Below, in pieces: positions 59,801 through 61,878 of a stretch of 61,878 nt of DNA. Under the pieces are notes generated by a model that was given only the letters and a program-made list of their open reading frames with translations, was not told the origin of the DNA and did no database searches. Every line of letters begins with the position of its first letter. Within the stretch, counting starts at the first letter, position 1. Source of the DNA: Spongospora subterranea (taxonomy: Eukaryota > Endomyxa > Phytomyxea > Plasmodiophorida > Plasmodiophoridae); the NCBI GenBank assembly GCA_900404475.1, contig OUQQ01000038.1, positions 1-61,878 on the forward strand. Reading direction: 5' to 3'. The position numbers were made by a program, and so were the translations under genes.

Positions 59801-60562
59801 ATGATGGAAGGGCGTTGGTAATTATTTGTTGAAATCGCACTTGACGATCTTCATCAGAACGAGCAGCAATTAAAGTCAGCAGCCTCGAAAATACGCTATT
59901 AGCTGTGAAAACACGTTCATGAAAAATGTTGCATGCGGTTCCAAGTTGGTTGAGGCACGATATGATCAATAAATTGTCATCCGATCGTTGCAATACGGCA
60001 TCAAACGTTTTCGAAACTTGTTCACATAACTCCGAATCGGCATCTTCCAGACGATCAAAATCCTCACGAAGAAGTAAACGGCACCCTAGAAAAAAAACAG
60101 TCGGATTCGCACGGCATTATATCCTCGAAGTTACCAATAGCCCCAGAAATATTTGCTATCATCAGCCTTTGAAGGGCTGGCATGATCTGAATTGTCTCTG
60201 CGGCGATACAGCATTGATTCCAGATTTGGTCAAGCTCCTGAATCATCAGCAGGTGAGTATAACAGTATGACTGTGGCGTTTGCAGCATCGAACAGAACAA
60301 TGTGTTTTTTTTTAATTAACTAGAAAATTGCATTACATCAGAAGAATAATTTGAGATGACTGAGTCCAACAAAGAAGGATGAATAGATAACCGTAGTTCG
60401 CAGTAAAGCAGGAGGAGGTAAAAGTCGCACCTCGATATTGTGGAATTTTAGAGCTTTGTCGATGGCGACACCAACGTACGGGAAAGCCCATGCCCCGCCT
60501 AGCATTTCGAATCGTGCCGTTAGCAATTCAACCGCTTCCGCGAGCATCGCTTTCGCCGTCAT
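56868..60562 (-). CDS. large helical-repeat protein with C-terminal DOT1-like methyltransferase domain
   Basis: About 1150 residues in four exons. The ATG at 60562 opens MTAKAMLAEAVELLTARFEM. Introns at about 60252-60431, 60090-60136 and 57279-57326 join in phase. Most of the protein is one 2.7-kb exon of helical sequence with a recurring pattern of an LxxLE helix followed by spaced tryptophans: ALLELESHIRTQAVIMAWL, ALAELLVDLETVMEHQA, LALCLLDLEKHLSED, EIMMSLEDHIECSAMFDSW. The pattern faintly recalls WHIM/BPTF-type segments, but I do not assign it. The C terminus reads SLDELLPVGILRAI, then SAM motif I FADLGMGFGQAILQV, CIGVE, and in the last exon DLRCGDLFDCEDG, DIVLLYINLNPSMHRRL and SGARLITNF. 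This order matches DOT1-type class I methyltransferases. The final exon overlaps a spurious plus-strand frame. Confidence 0.72.
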
Positions 60563-60725
60563 GGCAGCCTGACCTGAGCGGATATACTCCAATACTGGGT
60601 CCCAAGATCAATTAGACCCAACAGTCGTCCTCCTCCTGATCATCATCATCATCATTATCATTATCATTTGAAAAGAGTCCGCTTTAGGTACAGACTACAG
60701 AGTGTAACAAACACCATTGGAGGCT
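60563..60725. promoter_or_regulatory. short divergent promoter region
   Basis: Only about 160 bp separates the ATGs of the methyltransferase gene (minus) and the following plus-strand gene, so both promoters must share it. It contains an ATC/ATT microsatellite. Confidence 0.5.
60637..60669. repeat. (ATC)n/(ATT)n microsatellite
   Basis: A run of about ten ATC-like triplets in the divergent promoter region, with some ATT variants (TCATTATCATTATCATT). Confidence 0.85.
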
Positions 60726-61181
60726 ATGGGAGGCGCCTCCACCGCGCTGTCAGTGTCACTCAACAGACAGGCCATGACGAGTCGGTATTATGATGATGCC
60801 ATGATTAACTCAACGGGTATCAAGTCGCCATCGCCAATGGACCTAGGTATTACAAACGCGAACTGGGCCCAAATAGGCAGCCAAATGGTGGTTTCCATTA
60901 CTGCGAAGAGTGGAATCATTCGTCGCCATACCAATTCTTCGAAACCCACACTGACGGAGGAAAATAAATTCACCCGTTTGCAATTTTACATCTCCATTGC
61001 TGGAACAGGATTCCATAGCAACTTCCCCGGTATTTTTCAAGCGATGATCAATTTCGTGAACATCGACGAAAACTGGTTATATTCAACGCTAAAGTCCAAC
61101 GCATACTACCTGACCGTCGATGAAGAGTTATTTCTACCGCAGCTGCCAAATCAAATCTTTCATCGAAACGTGATGTTTTAG
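60726..61181 (+). CDS. unrecognised protein, N-terminal part
   Basis: The ATG at 60726 opens MGGASTALSVSLNRQAMTS. It continues MDLGITNANWAQIGSQMVV, SIAGTGFHSNFPGIFQAMIN, FVNIDENWLYSTL and LTVDEELFLPQLPNQIF. I recognise no family; the second half looks like a mixed alpha/beta globular domain. The frame ends at TAG (61179-61181), but the same frame stays open for another 87 codons to 61443-61445 (QQRLGQSLTTESALSLE; IFLDDLNRCSPSFNDF). The real gene may therefore continue by an intron, readthrough or a sequence error, and could join the partial coding sequence at the right edge. Confidence 0.45.
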   Translation: MGGASTALSVSLNRQAMTSRYYDDAMINSTGIKSPSPMDLGITNANWAQIGSQMVVSITAKSGIIRRHTNSSKPTLTEENKFTRLQFYISIAGTGFHSNFPGIFQAMINFVNIDENWLYSTLKSNAYYLTVDEELFLPQLPNQIFHRNVMF

Positions 61182-61516
61182 CAGCAGCGACTAGGCCAAA
61201 GTTTGACAACGGAGTCTGCTCTTTCACTTGAAAAATCGACCTTTGATCATTTATCGTCGGTCAAGTCCAAAGTTCCTAAAAACGTACCAGTTTTCATCGG
61301 ATTTCAGTTCATTTTTAGAATCTTTCTGGATGATCTGAACCGTTGTTCGCCATCGTTTAATGATTTCACCCGTTTTTCAATCTTTCTTGTTTCGATATCT
61401 GCATCACATATGATGCACCATACAACACGCGGCAGAATCAGATAGTTGCAACACCTCTGGCGCATATTCTGTTCCCGGTACTCATAATTCGCATACAGCG
61501 CAGACCATTTCAGGTA

Positions 61517-61878
61517 TTGCAGTTAGAAAAAATGAACAACTCGTTTGAGTCTTTTATAGAACAAGCACTATCTTGCAATGGTAGTGATCAGGAACTTGCA
61601 GCCCTCAGGGACATCCTGGATTCTCCAAGACATGAGGCAGAACTTGCTGGAGAACCGGAGGACGTCGCATCAGAAGCGCAGCTGACATCGATGCAGGCTT
61701 CAGACACAGTATGCGCTTCTGCGAATCTTGAATGGTTGCAACACTTTCGTTGTTATGGCTGCTTGTTTTACTGATTTTCTTGCAGTGATCGCATTAAGCT
61801 TGGACCTGGGGCTAAGATATTTTTTTGGTACCCTGGCAGGGTGCCAGGTCCCGGAAACGGCGTTTATGCGACAGTTTT
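61517..61878 (+). CDS. partial coding sequence at right edge, unknown
   Basis: Follows a TTTCAG acceptor at 61513 and reads LQLEKMNNSFESFIEQAL, GSDQELAALRDILDSPRH and an acidic stretch. An intron (about 61707-61784) ends in TTGCAG, and the next exon reads DRIKLGPGAKIFFWYPGR before the window ends. It is probably a downstream exon of the gene beginning at 60726, but the connection through 61182-61513 was not resolved. No domain is recognised. Confidence 0.35.

Noticed and set aside
57400..60000. BPTF/NURF301-type chromatin remodeller
   Set aside because: The LE..W helical pattern is suggestive, but there is no DDT, PHD or bromodomain, and the pattern is too degenerate to name.

Overview
This is a nuclear window from a compact, intron-rich eukaryotic genome, not a prokaryote. 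Protein domains run across many short introns, mostly about 48-80 nt with GT..AG ends, and splicing them in phase restores recognisable proteins almost everywhere. Neighbouring convergent genes end only 20-45 bp apart. The gene set suggests a flagellated (zoosporic) fungus or close fungal relative. The full-size ABCG transporter has the degenerate first ATP site of fungal PDR pumps, and one gene ends in a QRICH2-like (DUF4795) flagellar module. There is also a multi-domain adenylate cyclase with a voltage-sensor-like N terminus and a fungal-style DDE transposon relic. The species cannot be named from this. Stops are almost all TAA or TGA. The sequence holds an assembly gap (10 N) and a single N at the junction of a suspicious 226-bp duplication. 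|| Layout. 0-2.5 kb: acyl-CoA-binding protein and an EF-hand Ca2+/cation exchanger, tail to tail. 3-8.3 kb: a large RhoGEF with WW-WW-DH-PH-FYVE-DH-PH order. 8.9-9.7 kb: decayed copia retroelement. 10.7-13.2 kb: RasGEF. 13.4-16.8 kb: adenylate cyclase. 16.8-22 kb: NPC1 sterol transporter. A 1-kb divergent spacer with an alternating A-B-A-B tandem repeat separates NPC1 from mitochondrial HSP60 (23-24.9 kb). 25.2-27.8 kb: a UBZ4/SIM protein and a queuosine-salvage (QNG1/DUF2419) gene, head to head. 27.8-29.3 kb: non-coding or degenerate DNA with an inverted repeat and a strong hairpin. 29.3-31.2 kb: complex I subunit NDUFV1. 31.6-35.3 kb: a coiled-coil protein, a small helical protein and a Kelch protein. 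35.3-40.6 kb: PDR-type ABC transporter. 40.9-42.8 kb: dead DDE transposase and the duplicated block. 43.3-44.3 kb: QRICH2-like protein. 45-47.3 kb: an acidic Ser/Pro-rich protein and a TPR protein. 47.5-49.1 kb: SNM1/PSO2 nuclease. 49.6-51.1 kb: a PFKFB-family enzyme with a broken kinase half. 51.2-52.6 kb: RCC1-repeat protein. 53.6-56.7 kb: SCYL1-like pseudokinase. 56.9-60.6 kb: a long helical protein fused to a DOT1-like methyltransferase. 60.7 kb to the edge: unrecognised coding sequence that runs off the window. || The genes are mainly independent housekeeping and signalling loci. Shared themes are lipid and sterol handling (ACBP, NPC1, ABCG), small-GTPase control (RhoGEF, RasGEF, RCC1), DNA damage and ubiquitin/SUMO (SNM1, UBZ4/SIM), mitochondria (HSP60, NDUFV1) and flagellar/zoospore biology (QRICH2-like, cyclase). 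The most unusual points are the DH-PH-FYVE-DH-PH RhoGEF, the helical-repeat/DOT1-like methyltransferase, the cyclase lacking its catalytic Asn/Arg, and the PFKFB protein lacking its kinase P-loop.
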